64,000 bases of DNA from an uncultured Bacteroidota bacterium (GTDB lineage Bacteria; Bacteroidota; Bacteroidia; Flavobacteriales; Flavobacteriaceae): assembly GCA_902613595.1 (NCBI GenBank), contig CACMHY010000006.1:1-64000 (forward strand). The letters are read 5' to 3'. The notes under the pieces are model-generated. The model was not told where the DNA came from. It saw only the letters and a program-made list of their open reading frames with translations, and ran no database searches. Position numbers and translations under genes: made by a program. This document shows, piece after piece, positions 24,305 through 33,151 of this stretch. The stretch's first letter is position 1, and every line of letters begins with the position of its first letter.

Positions 24305-25525
24305 TTAATTAACTAGAATTAAAAGTGTTCTAAAGCTCAAAAACAATGAAATAATTACTATAGCACTCCCGACTAAATTTTGATAAATATTGTACTTGAA
24401 ATTACCTAATATTGAAGATTTATTCATCATCCAAAGAAGAATAACTACTATAATTGGAAGTAATATTCCATTTGCAATTTGAGCGAATTCAATTACTCTT
24501 ATCAATTTAAGTCCTAATGCTGATATTAAAACACCGCATAAAATAATAAAAACCCATGTTATCCTGAAGTGAGCTGACTTTAAATTTGGAATCCATCCAA
24601 AACATGCGCAAACCACATAAGAAGCTGCCATAGGAGCTGTTATTGTGCTTGTTATTCCAGCAGAAAAAAGCCCTACCGCTAAAAAATATTTTGCAAATTT
24701 TCCAAATAGAGGTTCTAATCCTAACGCTAAATCGCTAACACCTGAAATGCTTGCATTCTCAATACCTGAAGCAGAAATTATTATACTTAAAGAAATAATA
24801 CCTCCAAGACCTATGGATATGTATAAATCTTTAAGTGCATATTCAAGTTCGTTTGTTTTGGACCATTTATTTTTTGCTAATTCAGAATGAAGAAAAAGAT
24901 TGTAGGGCACAATCGTAGTTCCAATTAACCCTATGATGGTTAATAAGCTACCTTTAGGTGTTTCAAAAGAGAATAAGCCTGAAATTATATCTCTTATTGA
25001 GGGTTTTGTAAAGAGAACAGTTGCTAAAAAGGATATACTCATAATTATTACCAAACCAATTAAAAAACCTTGAATAATTTTGTATCTGCCAGTCCAAAGA
25101 ATAGATGCAGCGATAATACCAATCGCTAAAGAATAAAAGTTAAACGGGATATATCCTAAATCAAATTTAAATTTTCCAAGTAAAGTTTCAATACCCAATA
25201 TTGTTCCGCTTATATTTCCTGCCTCATAAGCTGTATTTCCAAAAAGAATTGCTACAAGAATTAATCCTAATACCAAATTTTTAGCAATTGGATGTTTTAG
25301 CTCTTCCTTTATAGCCTGAGTTAAATTTTTTTTTGCTAGTATACTCACTTTTATAGCCATTGATTGCAAAATTATAGCAGCTAAAATGGATATAATAATT
25401 GTCCACAAAAGGGACATACCAAATTTTGCACCAGCCAAAGAACAAAGTGTAACTGTCCCAGGTCCTATAAAAGCTGCTGCTATTAAGGGACCTGGGCCAA
25501 AATATTTTGAAATTTTTTTAAACAT
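24305..25525 (-). CDS. Nramp-family membrane transporter lacking the canonical metal-binding motifs
   Basis: 406 residues with about eleven membrane helices in the Nramp (LeuT-fold) arrangement. In helix 1 the usual DPGN is GPGT (AAFIGPGTVTLCSLAG). In helix 6 the usual MPH is VPY (GTTIVPYNLFLHS). So the Asp, Asn and Met that bind Mn2+/Fe2+ in classical MntH are all absent. The gene leads the pxpABC operon with no gap, which points to a substrate linked to 5-oxoproline breakdown rather than to a metal. That link is inference from position. The name 'Nramp divalent metal transporter' would be misleading. Confidence 0.85.
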   Translation of the reverse strand: MFKKISKYFGPGPLIAAAFIGPGTVTLCSLAGAKFGMSLLWTIIISILAAIILQSMAIKVSILAKKNLTQAIKEELKHPIAKNLVLGLILVAILFGNTAYEAGNISGTILGIETLLGKFKFDLGYIPFNFYSLAIGIIAASILWTGRYKIIQGFLIGLVIIMSISFLATVLFTKPSIRDIISGLFSFETPKGSLLTIIGLIGTTIVPYNLFLHSELAKNKWSKTNELEYALKDLYISIGLGGIISLSIIISASGIENASISGVSDLALGLEPLFGKFAKYFLAVGLFSAGITSTITAPMAASYVVCACFGWIPNLKSAHFRITWVFIILCGVLISALGLKLIRVIEFAQIANGILLPIIVVILLWMMNKSSILGNFKYNIYQNLVGSAIVIISLFLSFRTLLILVN

Positions 25526-25551
25526 ATTTTAGTACTACTCAATGAATCAAG

Positions 25552-26352
25552 TTACCTAATTTTATTATTTAACTTCATATCCTTGTTATTAAAACCTTCA
25601 TAAACACCTAGGCCAAAAAGTGCAAAATCATATTTTACTGGGTCTGATGCATCAAAACTCCTTAAAATTTCATCTAACTCTTTTAAGGCTTTTAGATCAT
25701 TAATTTTACGATTTAGTAAACCAAGTTTACGAGCAATGTTACCAGTATGAATATCTAATGGACAAGAAAGTTGATTGGAATTTAACTTTTTCCAAATCCC
25801 GAAATCAACTTTATTTTTTGAGGATCTCACCATCCATCTTAAATACATATTTATTCTTTTAGCTGCAGATCCATTCAAAGGATTCGAAACATGTTTCTTT
25901 ACTCTTTTATCATGGGATAGTTCAAAAAAACACTTCCTAAAGTGATAAATATTCTCGTCCATTCTAGAAGACTCAGGGAATTTTGAAAAAGCTTTTTCAA
26001 GACCGCCATATTTTATATATATATGACGAAGAGCTTTTATAAAATATATAAAGTCATAACCATTAAATGTTCTGTGAATAAAAGAGGAAAGGGGTATTAG
26101 ATCTCTTTTGTTATGGTGAATCACAAAGTTGTAAGGGTCATTTCCCATCAATTCCATCATTCGAATACCATTTTTTATTATAGTTAAACGATTTCCCCAA
26201 GAAATAGAAGCAACTAAAAATCCAGAAATTTCGATATCTTCTTTTTTTTTAAATAAATGAGGGATTTTAATTGGGTCCTTCTCTAAAAAATTTGGGTTTT
26301 CGTAAGCTAAAGATTTTTCATCCAAAAAATCTTTTAAATCATTAATAAACAT
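25552..26352 (-). CDS. TIGR02757 family protein (DUF2400)
   Basis: 266 residues, with the family's features DFLDEKSLAYENPNFLEKDPIKIPHLF, SWGNRLTIIKNGIRMMELM and CPLDIHTGNIARKLGLL, which resemble helix-hairpin-helix DNA glycosylase-like folds. The family is common in Bacteroidota and spirochaetes; function unproven. It begins exactly where the LolD-like ATPase gene ends (one shared base), so the two are cotranscribed. Confidence 0.85.
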   Translation of the reverse strand: MFINDLKDFLDEKSLAYENPNFLEKDPIKIPHLFKKKEDIEISGFLVASISWGNRLTIIKNGIRMMELMGNDPYNFVIHHNKRDLIPLSSFIHRTFNGYDFIYFIKALRHIYIKYGGLEKAFSKFPESSRMDENIYHFRKCFFELSHDKRVKKHVSNPLNGSAAKRINMYLRWMVRSSKNKVDFGIWKKLNSNQLSCPLDIHTGNIARKLGLLNRKINDLKALKELDEILRSFDASDPVKYDFALFGLGVYEGFNNKDMKLNNKIR

Positions 26353-27017
26353 TAGTTAATCTGCCCATCTTTTAGATTTATTATTCTATCCGCTCGCTTT
26401 GCTAAGTGATTATTATGAGTAACAATGACGAAACTGCAGTTGAGTTCATTACGTAAGTCAAAAAATATGTTGTGAAGTTGATTTGCGTTATCTGAATCCA
26501 AGTTTCCACTAGGTTCATCTGCAAAAATTATCTTTGGTCTATTAATTAGTGCTCTAGCCACAGCAACTCTCTGCCTTTCGCCCCCTGATAGTTCATTTGG
26601 TTTGTGATTAATTTTATCAATTACACCCATACTTGATAAAAGATCTTTGGCTTTAGCTTTTACATTAACATTTTTTTTGTTCAACCAACTTGGAATACAA
26701 ACATTTTCAAGTGCTGAGAATTCAGGTAGTAATTCATGAAATTGAAAAATAAAACCAATATTATCATTTCTAAATTTAGCCATTGACTTTTCAGTCATTT
26801 TTGTAACATCTTTACCATCAATAATTAATGAAGTTTCATTATCAGGATTTGGATCATCAAGAGTCCCTAAAATATTTAAAAGAGTTGTTTTGCCTGCACC
26901 AGAGGGACCAACAATAGTAACAATTTCTTTTTCTTCGACTTTAAGACTAATCTTATCTAAGACTTTCAAATCCCCATAGTTTTTTGAGATATTATTTGCT
27001 TTCAAAAGTGTATTCAT
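26352..27017 (-). CDS. ABC transporter ATP-binding protein (LolD/MacB type)
   Basis: 221 residues: Walker A GPSGAGKTT, Q-loop FQFHELLPEFSALENV, signature LSGGERQRV, Walker B IIFADEPSGNLD and H-loop VTHN. The PSGNLD after Walker B and the sequence style place it with LolD-like ATPases that work with FtsX/LolCE-type permeases on lipoproteins or envelope substrates. No permease gene is adjacent, which is common for lolD in this group. It shares a base with the following TIGR02757 gene. Confidence 0.9.
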   Translation of the reverse strand: MNTLLKANNISKNYGDLKVLDKISLKVEEKEIVTIVGPSGAGKTTLLNILGTLDDPNPDNETSLIIDGKDVTKMTEKSMAKFRNDNIGFIFQFHELLPEFSALENVCIPSWLNKKNVNVKAKAKDLLSSMGVIDKINHKPNELSGGERQRVAVARALINRPKIIFADEPSGNLDSDNANQLHNIFFDLRNELNCSFVIVTHNNHLAKRADRIINLKDGQIN

Positions 27018-27160
27018 ACCATCTCAAATTTAAAATATTATTGCTTATATCAAAGAATAAAAATAATTGACACTAGTAATAAAGTAATCAAGTTTAATAA
27101 ATAAATATCAATCAAAAACTCAATATCACTAATTAATATTTCATTATTTTGTTTAACTTT

Positions 27161-27177
27161 AAAAAAAAAAAAAAAAA
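27161..27177 (+). repeat. 17-base poly-A tract at the start of msrA
   Basis: Seventeen consecutive A residues end at the first base of the ATT that begins the msrA reading frame. Such tracts are prone to slippage in replication and in sequencing; see the msrA entry. Confidence 0.9.
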
Positions 27178-27713
27178 TTAAAATCATCTATTTAGCAGGA
27201 GGTTGCTTTTGGTGTACAGAAGCAATTTTTCAAAATATTAAAGGTGTAATTGAGGTTAAACCAGGTTATATCGATGGAACTGTAAAAAACCCTTCCTATG
27301 CACAGGTTTGTACAGGAAAAACAGGCCACACAGAGGCCATCGAGTTAAAATATAATCCAAAAAATATCAATTTAGAAGATATATTTTTTATATTTTTTAA
27401 CACTCACGATCCTACTACTTTAAATCGACAGGGTAATGATCTTGGTACTCAATATAGGTCTGGTATTTATTACACAGATGTTAAACAAAAAAAGGTTGCA
27501 TTTGAAATTATTAAACAAATAAATTCAGAAAAAATATATGAAAATCCCATCGTGACCGAGGTAAAAAAAGCAACTCCTTTTTATATTGCTGAGGAGCATA
27601 TAAATTATTACAGTCAAAATTCTAATCAAGCCTATTGTAGTTATACAATCACACCTAAGATTAACAAATTAAAAACCTATTTTAATAACTATATTGATAT
27701 AAAAAATGAATGA
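27177..27713 (+). CDS. msrA: Peptide-methionine (S)-S-oxide reductase without an ATG start
   Basis: The frame encodes [19 protein letters not shown], then [19 protein letters not shown] and [27 protein letters not shown], all hallmarks of MsrA with the catalytic Cys in GGCFWC. It runs to TGA at 27711-27713 (178 residues). The family normally starts MKxxxxAGGCFWC, so the start should be the ATT at 27177, directly after 17 A residues; the open frame upstream (to 27105) has no ATG, GTG or TTG. Options are a rare AUU start, a lost ATG, or a wrong poly-A length: 16 or 19 A would put a TTG at 27149 in frame. The body is intact with no frameshift. It overlaps folE by eight bases and repairs oxidised methionine. 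Confidence 0.85.
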   Translation: MKIIYLAGGCFWCTEAIFQNIKGVIEVKPGYIDGTVKNPSYAQVCTGKTGHTEAIELKYNPKNINLEDIFFIFFNTHDPTTLNRQGNDLGTQYRSGIYYTDVKQKKVAFEIIKQINSEKIYENPIVTEVKKATPFYIAEEHINYYSQNSNQAYCSYTITPKINKLKTYFNNYIDIKNE

Positions 27714-28299
27714 AAATTTTAACATCGAAACCTTACCAATAACCGATCAAATTAAATCTTATTTTGAAGAAATAATTGATCTTTTGGGTGAAAATAAAAA
27801 TCGTGAGGGCTTGTTAAAAACCCCAGAACGTGCATCAAAAGCACTAAAATTCCTTACAGAGGGATATGAAAAAGATCCAGAACAAGTATTACAAAGTGCA
27901 ATGTTTCAAGAAAACTACAATGAAATGGTTATTGTAAAGGATATTGAATTATACTCGCTTTGTGAACATCATTTGCTGCCTTTTTTTGGGAAAGCTCATT
28001 TAGCTTATATTCCTAACGGGCATATCGTTGGTTTAAGCAAACTCCCAAGGATTGTTGACATATTTTCTAGAAGATTACAAGTTCAAGAACGTTTAACTGA
28101 GCAGATTTTGGATTGTATTAACACAACTCTTAATCCAAAAGGTGTCGCTGTAGTAATCGAAGCTTCTCATATGTGTATGATGATGCGTGGGGTACAAAAG
28201 CAAAATTCAACCACAACAACTTCCGGTTTCAGAGGTGCATTTAAAGATACTGATACACGTAATGAGTTTCTGAATCTCGTTAAATCAAATTTATCCTAG
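27706..28299 (+). CDS. folE: GTP cyclohydrolase I
   Basis: 197 residues with the zinc-site motif [20 protein letters not shown] and CMMMRGVQK, where Cys and His ligands and the GTP-binding region of GTP cyclohydrolase I are conserved; [12 protein letters not shown] at the N-terminus is also typical. It makes dihydroneopterin triphosphate for folate and other pterins or queuosine. The start overlaps the msrA stop by eight bases (coupled), and the stop overlaps the convergent DUF6787-like gene by four bases. Confidence 0.97.
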   Translation: MNENFNIETLPITDQIKSYFEEIIDLLGENKNREGLLKTPERASKALKFLTEGYEKDPEQVLQSAMFQENYNEMVIVKDIELYSLCEHHLLPFFGKAHLAYIPNGHIVGLSKLPRIVDIFSRRLQVQERLTEQILDCINTTLNPKGVAVVIEASHMCMMMRGVQKQNSTTTTSGFRGAFKDTDTRNEFLNLVKSNLS

Positions 28300-28625
28300 G
28301 AATCTTTAAAAAAGCGTTTAAAGCCAATTTTTTTCAAGATTTTTTTCTCAAAATTCCAAAAAAAACGAAATTGAAAAAAGACAGCTCCCACTATTATTAA
28401 TAAAAGTTGATATAGTGGAAAAATTACAATGATTCTTATGGACCAATAAATAATCTTTCCAAATGGTATAGATTCAAACTTTTCAGGCACGAGTTTTATA
28501 AAATTTAACAATGGCTCTCCTAAGCGAACACTTAATGAACCAGTAATTCCAAAAACAATAAAAATAATAATCAGTTGGAAGTTAGAACTAACTCCCCATT
28601 TCTTCTTTAATTGACTGAAATACAA
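28296..28625 (-). CDS. Small membrane protein (DUF6787-like)
   Basis: 109 residues with an N-terminal [30 protein letters not shown], a second membrane helix ([22 protein letters not shown]) and a basic C-terminus ([15 protein letters not shown]). This matches a small two-helix family in Flavobacteriia (DUF6787, from memory). Function unknown. It follows the serA-like gene by ten bases, so it is probably the last gene of the serC operon. Confidence 0.6.
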   Translation of the reverse strand: MYFSQLKKKWGVSSNFQLIIIFIVFGITGSLSVRLGEPLLNFIKLVPEKFESIPFGKIIYWSIRIIVIFPLYQLLLIIVGAVFFQFRFFWNFEKKILKKIGFKRFFKDS

Positions 28626-28635
28626 TTTTTTAGAT

Positions 28636-29586
28636 TTATTTAAGCAATTTTGATATTTGAGTAGCTAACTCTTCACCTATTCGATTTTGAGCCTCAAGTG
28701 TAGCGGCTCCAATATGAGGTGTTAATGAAATTTTTTCATGCATTAGTAACTTTACCTCAGGTTTTGGTTCATTTTCGAAAGTGTCTAATCCAGCAAACGA
28801 TAAATGACCGTCATCTAAAGCTTTTACAAGTGCTACCTCATCAATTACTCCGCCCCTTGCAGCATTAATTATTCCAGCACCTTTTTTCATTTTAGATATC
28901 ACATTCGAATCTATAACATACTCTTGTTGAGCAGGAACATGGAGGGAAATAAAATCTGAATTTGTTATAAGTTTATCAAATGGCTGAATAATAATTTCAG
29001 CTTTAATACTCTGACCTGTTGAAATGCTTATTTCAATTGTTACCTTATCCAAGAATTTATCAGTTGCAATAACATTCATTCCTATTCCTAAAGCAATTTT
29101 AGCAACTTCCTGTCCAATTCTTCCAAAGCCAATAATTCCAAGGGTTTTTCCTCTTAGTTCTATTCCCTCAGCATATGCCTTTTTAAGACCTTTAAAATTG
29201 GCTTCGCCCTCTAAGGGCATGTTTCGGTTTGAATCAAATAAAAAACGCACACCCCCATACAAGTGAGCGAATACGAGCTCAGCAACAGAAGCAGATGAAG
29301 CAGCCGGAGTATTTATTACATGAATACCTTTAGATTTTGCATATTCAACATCAATATTGTCCATTCCTACACCACCCCGTCCAATTAACTTCAAACTTGG
29401 ACAGCTATCAATAAGATCTTTTCTTGCAGTTGTAGCACTTCTTACAAGTAGCCCCACTATATTATTTTCATTTATAAAATTAATTAGTTGCTCTTGAGCC
29501 ACATTGGTTGTTATAATCTCAAATCCATTTTCAGTAAGATTATCTATGCCTGATTTTGAGATTCCATCATTTGCTAGAATTTTCAT
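28636..29586 (-). CDS. serA: D-2-hydroxyacid dehydrogenase (3-phosphoglycerate dehydrogenase type)
   Basis: 316 residues. The Rossmann motif GFGRIGQEVAKIALGIGMNVIATD binds NAD; the catalytic Arg, Glu and His lie in INAARGGVIDE, DTFENEP and LTPHIGAAT. GRGGVGMDNID is typical of 3-phosphoglycerate dehydrogenases. No C-terminal ACT domain is present, so serine feedback of the E. coli type is unlikely. It starts five bases after serC ends, so the pair makes the first two steps of serine synthesis in one operon. Confidence 0.88.
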   Translation of the reverse strand: MKILANDGISKSGIDNLTENGFEIITTNVAQEQLINFINENNIVGLLVRSATTARKDLIDSCPSLKLIGRGGVGMDNIDVEYAKSKGIHVINTPAASSASVAELVFAHLYGGVRFLFDSNRNMPLEGEANFKGLKKAYAEGIELRGKTLGIIGFGRIGQEVAKIALGIGMNVIATDKFLDKVTIEISISTGQSIKAEIIIQPFDKLITNSDFISLHVPAQQEYVIDSNVISKMKKGAGIINAARGGVIDEVALVKALDDGHLSFAGLDTFENEPKPEVKLLMHEKISLTPHIGAATLEAQNRIGEELATQISKLLK

Positions 29587-29591
29587 AAAAA

Positions 29592-30659
29592 TTATTTACT
29601 TTTTTGTTCTAAAATTTGCATGCATTCAACTAAGGCTTTGACGCTACTTATTGAAAGTGCATTATACATTGAAGCACGATAACCTCCAACGGAACGATGA
29701 CCTTTTATACCACTTATTCCAGCGTTTTGACATAATGTATCAAATGAATCTGCAAGTGACGGTTCAGATAAGTTAAAGGTAGCGTTCATTGTACTTCTAC
29801 TCTCCTTATCAGCAAAACCTATGAATTTAGAATTCTTATCAATTTCATCATATATTAAATCAGCTTTTATTTTATTCTTTTTTCCTATCTCATCTAATCC
29901 TCCATTGTCTTCAATCCATCTAAGGGTTAAAAGACAAGTGTATACAGAAAATACAGGAGGTGTATTAAACATACTTCCTGATTTGATTTGTATGGAGTAA
30001 TCCAGGATTGAAGGGATTTTTCTAGTAACCTTTCCCAATATATCTTCTTTTACAATTACAAGAGTTGTTCCTGCGGGGCCTAGATTTTTTTGTGCGCCTG
30101 CATAAAACAAACTAAATTTAGAATAATCAAAATTTGTTGAAAAGATATCCGAACTCATATCTGCTACGAGAGGTACTAAAGTTTCCGGAATTTCTTTAAA
30201 CTGAGTTCCAAAAATTGTATTGTTAGTAGTTAAATGAAGGTAATCAAGATCGGCTGGAATACTATTGGTTTTTGGTATGTAGTTAAAATTTTTATCTTTT
30301 GAGCTAGCAACCTCAATTACTTCTCCTAACAATTGTGCTTCTTTGATTGCTTTTGTTGACCAAGTGCCAGAATTTATAAATCCAGCTTTTTTTTCTAAAA
30401 GATTGTAAGCAGACATTAAAAATTGTTGACTAGCACCACCTTGTAAAAACAATGCTTTGTAGCCTTTTCCTCTTAGTTTAGTTATATTAAGCGCTTTATC
30501 ACACGCCTCATCCATTATATCAACAAAGTTTTTACTCCTGTGTGAAATTTCGATAAGTGACAATCCAGAGTCATCAAGTTCCTTGACCGCTAGAGAAGCT
30601 TTTTGCATTACCTCTTTAGGAAGTATAGAAGGGCCAGCACTAAAGTTATGGATTTTCAT
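29592..30659 (-). CDS. serC: 3-phosphoserine/phosphohydroxythreonine aminotransferase
   Basis: 355 residues beginning IHNFSAGPSILPKEV, with SHRSKNF, the pyridoxal-phosphate Lys in FYAGAQKNLGPAGTT and the C-terminal GIKGHRSVGGYRASMYNAL. All match SerC. It converts 3-phosphohydroxypyruvate (made by the adjacent serA-like product) to phosphoserine. A TATTTTTG promoter box lies about 57 bases upstream of the start. Confidence 0.97.
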   Translation of the reverse strand: MKIHNFSAGPSILPKEVMQKASLAVKELDDSGLSLIEISHRSKNFVDIMDEACDKALNITKLRGKGYKALFLQGGASQQFLMSAYNLLEKKAGFINSGTWSTKAIKEAQLLGEVIEVASSKDKNFNYIPKTNSIPADLDYLHLTTNNTIFGTQFKEIPETLVPLVADMSSDIFSTNFDYSKFSLFYAGAQKNLGPAGTTLVIVKEDILGKVTRKIPSILDYSIQIKSGSMFNTPPVFSVYTCLLTLRWIEDNGGLDEIGKKNKIKADLIYDEIDKNSKFIGFADKESRSTMNATFNLSEPSLADSFDTLCQNAGISGIKGHRSVGGYRASMYNALSISSVKALVECMQILEQKSK

Positions 30660-30715
30660 AATTTTTTAAATGATTTAATAGTGAGACGAAGGAATCTACA
30701 AAACAATATTTTTGA

Positions 30716-30723
30716 CAAAAATA
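30716..30723 (-). promoter_or_regulatory. -7 box (TATTTTTG) of the serC operon
   Basis: The minus strand reads TATTTTTG, an exact TAnnTTTG match, 56 bases upstream of the serC start. No -33 element is clear. Confidence 0.35.
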
Positions 30724-30819
30724 TTATTACTCAGATAATTTAAGTTAATTACACTGTTTTTTTTTTTCAGACTTGTTAACATTCAATTTCCTTTTTACGT
30801 CTCAGGTTTTCAGAATAAT

Positions 30820-31842
30820 TTACAAACTAATAAGAAATTCTAATGTGTCAATTTCGTCAGAATATTCAAATAAACTTGGCTTTTGTGATTCTCCAAATGA
30901 GATAGCATTTTTAAAATTTAAATTTGAAACAATGCACTGGACAGAATCTATATTTTTTGATAGTTCCATTCTTAATCCTTCTATCTCTTTATAATATTCA
31001 TAATGTAAACACGCTATAGGAGCAGCAATTTTCTTATCCTCTTTTAAGATAAAAAATCCATTGTCTTTAAAAGGCTCATTATTTAATGAAAGAATTGTTT
31101 TGTGGTAATTATAGTTGTTTAGATATTTAAAATTATTGATTACGCTCTCATGAGAGCGAAGACTTTTTAAAATTTTTTCTAAATCAAAACCAATTGGGAT
31201 ATATATTTTTGAAACATTTCTACAGCCCATCCCAAAATATTGCAGTATGTCAATACAAAGTTTATTTAGATCTTCAGCACTTTCTTTGCCGCTTAAAACC
31301 GCAATGCCATTTCTGTTTTTTCTTATGATGTTGGGGTATTTTTTAAAATAATAATCAAAATATCGGGCAGAGTTATTTGATCCTGTAGCAATTACAGCAT
31401 CAAAATTCCTAATTATTTTTTTCTGATAAGTGAAGTATTCCTTTCCAATTTGACTTTCTAAAAAATCAGTCATGTATGGCATAAGTAAATCATCTTTTGA
31501 GGAACATTTTACAATCGATTTTAAACCGCTAACCCAAACGCAAATTAGATCATGTAAACCAACCATAGGGATGTTTCCTGCCAATATAATTGCAACTGTT
31601 TTGTCTTTTTTTGACTCAAATTTGTATCTGCTTATCCAATCCAAAATTTTATCTTCTTCCAATGTTTCAGACCAAATACGAAATACATTCTCAATATTTT
31701 CTTGGTTAAACCAATCGTTTTTATTGATAGATTGCTCAATAATAGTCTGCAATTTTGTGTATTTGGGATTTAATCTGTCAAATTCTCTAAGATGTAGGCC
31801 TAATTTGATTAAAGCCTTTATTTGTTCTGAGTTTGTGTTCAT
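30820..31842 (-). CDS. Acyl-CoA reductase (LuxC-like)
   Basis: 340 residues with FESKKDKTVAIILAGNIPMVGLHDLI, KCSSKDDLLMP, ATGSNNSARYFDYYFKKYPNIIRKNRNGIAVL and a Cys in YFGMGCRNVSKIYIP as the likely thioester nucleophile. This is the acyl-CoA reductase (LuxC/aldehyde dehydrogenase superfamily) branch found in Bacteroidota next to ferredoxin and serC. Its physiological substrate is not known. Divergent from the ferredoxin gene. Confidence 0.85.
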   Translation of the reverse strand: MNTNSEQIKALIKLGLHLREFDRLNPKYTKLQTIIEQSINKNDWFNQENIENVFRIWSETLEEDKILDWISRYKFESKKDKTVAIILAGNIPMVGLHDLICVWVSGLKSIVKCSSKDDLLMPYMTDFLESQIGKEYFTYQKKIIRNFDAVIATGSNNSARYFDYYFKKYPNIIRKNRNGIAVLSGKESAEDLNKLCIDILQYFGMGCRNVSKIYIPIGFDLEKILKSLRSHESVINNFKYLNNYNYHKTILSLNNEPFKDNGFFILKEDKKIAAPIACLHYEYYKEIEGLRMELSKNIDSVQCIVSNLNFKNAISFGESQKPSLFEYSDEIDTLEFLISL

Positions 31843-31870
31843 TTGTCTTGTGGGAAAGTGATTTAGGCCT

Positions 31871-31878
31871 TATTTTTG
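31871..31878 (+). promoter_or_regulatory. -7 box (TATTTTTG) of the ferredoxin gene
   Basis: TATTTTTG is an exact TAnnTTTG match 18 bases before the chosen ferredoxin ATG, which supports that start over the upstream in-frame ATG at 31876, which lies within the box. Confidence 0.5.
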
Positions 31879-31896
31879 AACAAATGTACACAAGAG

Positions 31897-32250
31897 ATGG
31901 CTATTATCATTACTGAAGATTGCATAAACTGCGGGGCATGCGAGCCTGAATGCCCAAATACTGCTATTTATGAAGGTGCTGAGGACTGGCGATATAAAGA
32001 TGGAACTTCACTAAACGGTGATGTTATCTTACCTAGTGGTGAAAATGTGAATGCAGATGTTTTTCAAAAGCCTGTTTCTGACGAGTTTTATTTTATTGTT
32101 CCTAATAAGTGTACAGAGTGCAAAGGTTTTCATGAAGAGCCTCAATGTGCAGCTGTTTGCCCAGTTGATTGCTGTATACCAGATGAAAATAATATTGAGT
32201 CTGAAGAAAAGCTTTTGGGGAAGCAAAAATTTATGCACCCAAATAATTAA
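31897..32250 (+). CDS. 4Fe-4S dicluster ferredoxin
   Basis: From the ATG at 31897 (117 residues; MAIIITEDCINCGACEPECP). The first cluster motif is CINCGACEPECP, the second CTECKGFHEEPQCAAVCPVDC, each with a supporting Cys, so two [4Fe-4S] clusters in the Allochromatium/Fdx style with a 60-residue insertion between them. It carries low-potential electrons in the cytoplasm. It is divergent from the acyl-CoA reductase gene, a conserved pairing. Its stop overlaps the convergent deacetylase by 20 bases. Confidence 0.93.
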   Translation: MAIIITEDCINCGACEPECPNTAIYEGAEDWRYKDGTSLNGDVILPSGENVNADVFQKPVSDEFYFIVPNKCTECKGFHEEPQCAAVCPVDCCIPDENNIESEEKLLGKQKFMHPNN

Positions 32251-33076
32251 TAACTTCTTGACTTTTCCAGTTTACAAGTTTAATATTATTGTCATCCAAT
32301 TTTTTTTTGCAGCTCTCACTTTTGAAGTAGTTGATATCATCATGTCTCCATTTTGCCCCAAAATTAGGGTGATCAATCGTGATTTGTCTCATCTCTTCAC
32401 TATCATATGCAGGATGTATCAAGATAATTGATAATCCGTATGGCAAATTATCTAAAATATTATCATAGAATTTATTCAGCCCATTACCTATGAATTCATC
32501 ATATGAACCCATAAATACATTTTCAATAAATTTACCGCTTGAAAGATTTAATGAGTTAGGATCACCTCCTGCAACTGAAATCAACTTTTTACTTAAAAGT
32601 ATAGGTAGATTGTATTCTTTTCCTAGTTTATAGTAAATTTCCAAAAGATCTTGTCTTAAACCTAAAGTATACATGTGTGAATCTAAATGACTAGGTTTCA
32701 ATCCTATAGATATTGCAATATCAATTTGATTTTTTAATTCGGTATATACTTCATTTTTATCAGCATTTATTAATATATGATTTCGGTTTGGGTGAAAATA
32801 TCCATTTTTATTAATTAGGGAATGAACTTCTTCTTTGTTTGAACACGGTTTAAAGGGATAATTTTTCCATTCACCTGTTAATGTTAAGTGGATGCCATAA
32901 TCTAAACTTTTGTTTTCTAAACAAAATTTAGCCATTTCATAAAACCATGGGCAGGGAACCATTAGACTAGTTGAACTGATGCTTCCATTGATCATGCCAT
33001 CTTGTGTTGCCAAATTTTCTGACCAAGCAAGACCAGCGTCATCTGCATGAATCATCAGATATTTTTTGTTTTCCAT
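32231..33076 (-). CDS. ChbG/HpnK-family carbohydrate deacetylase (YdjC-like)
   Basis: 281 residues with the metal-site motifs MIHADDAGLAWSEN (Asp-Asp), GIHLTLTGEW and PSHLDSHMYTL, all of the ChbG/YdjC family that removes acetyl or similar groups from N-acetylated sugars. No signal peptide, so cytoplasmic. Neighbours give no substrate. The 3' end overlaps the convergent ferredoxin gene. Confidence 0.82.
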   Translation of the reverse strand: MENKKYLMIHADDAGLAWSENLATQDGMINGSISSTSLMVPCPWFYEMAKFCLENKSLDYGIHLTLTGEWKNYPFKPCSNKEEVHSLINKNGYFHPNRNHILINADKNEVYTELKNQIDIAISIGLKPSHLDSHMYTLGLRQDLLEIYYKLGKEYNLPILLSKKLISVAGGDPNSLNLSSGKFIENVFMGSYDEFIGNGLNKFYDNILDNLPYGLSIILIHPAYDSEEMRQITIDHPNFGAKWRHDDINYFKSESCKKKLDDNNIKLVNWKSQEVINYLGA

Positions 33077-33151
33077 TTGTTAGGATTTGATTTCTATCTT
33101 TTAAAATTAAAAGTTAATAAAAAAGAAAGCTATTTTTGATAAAAATTTTTG

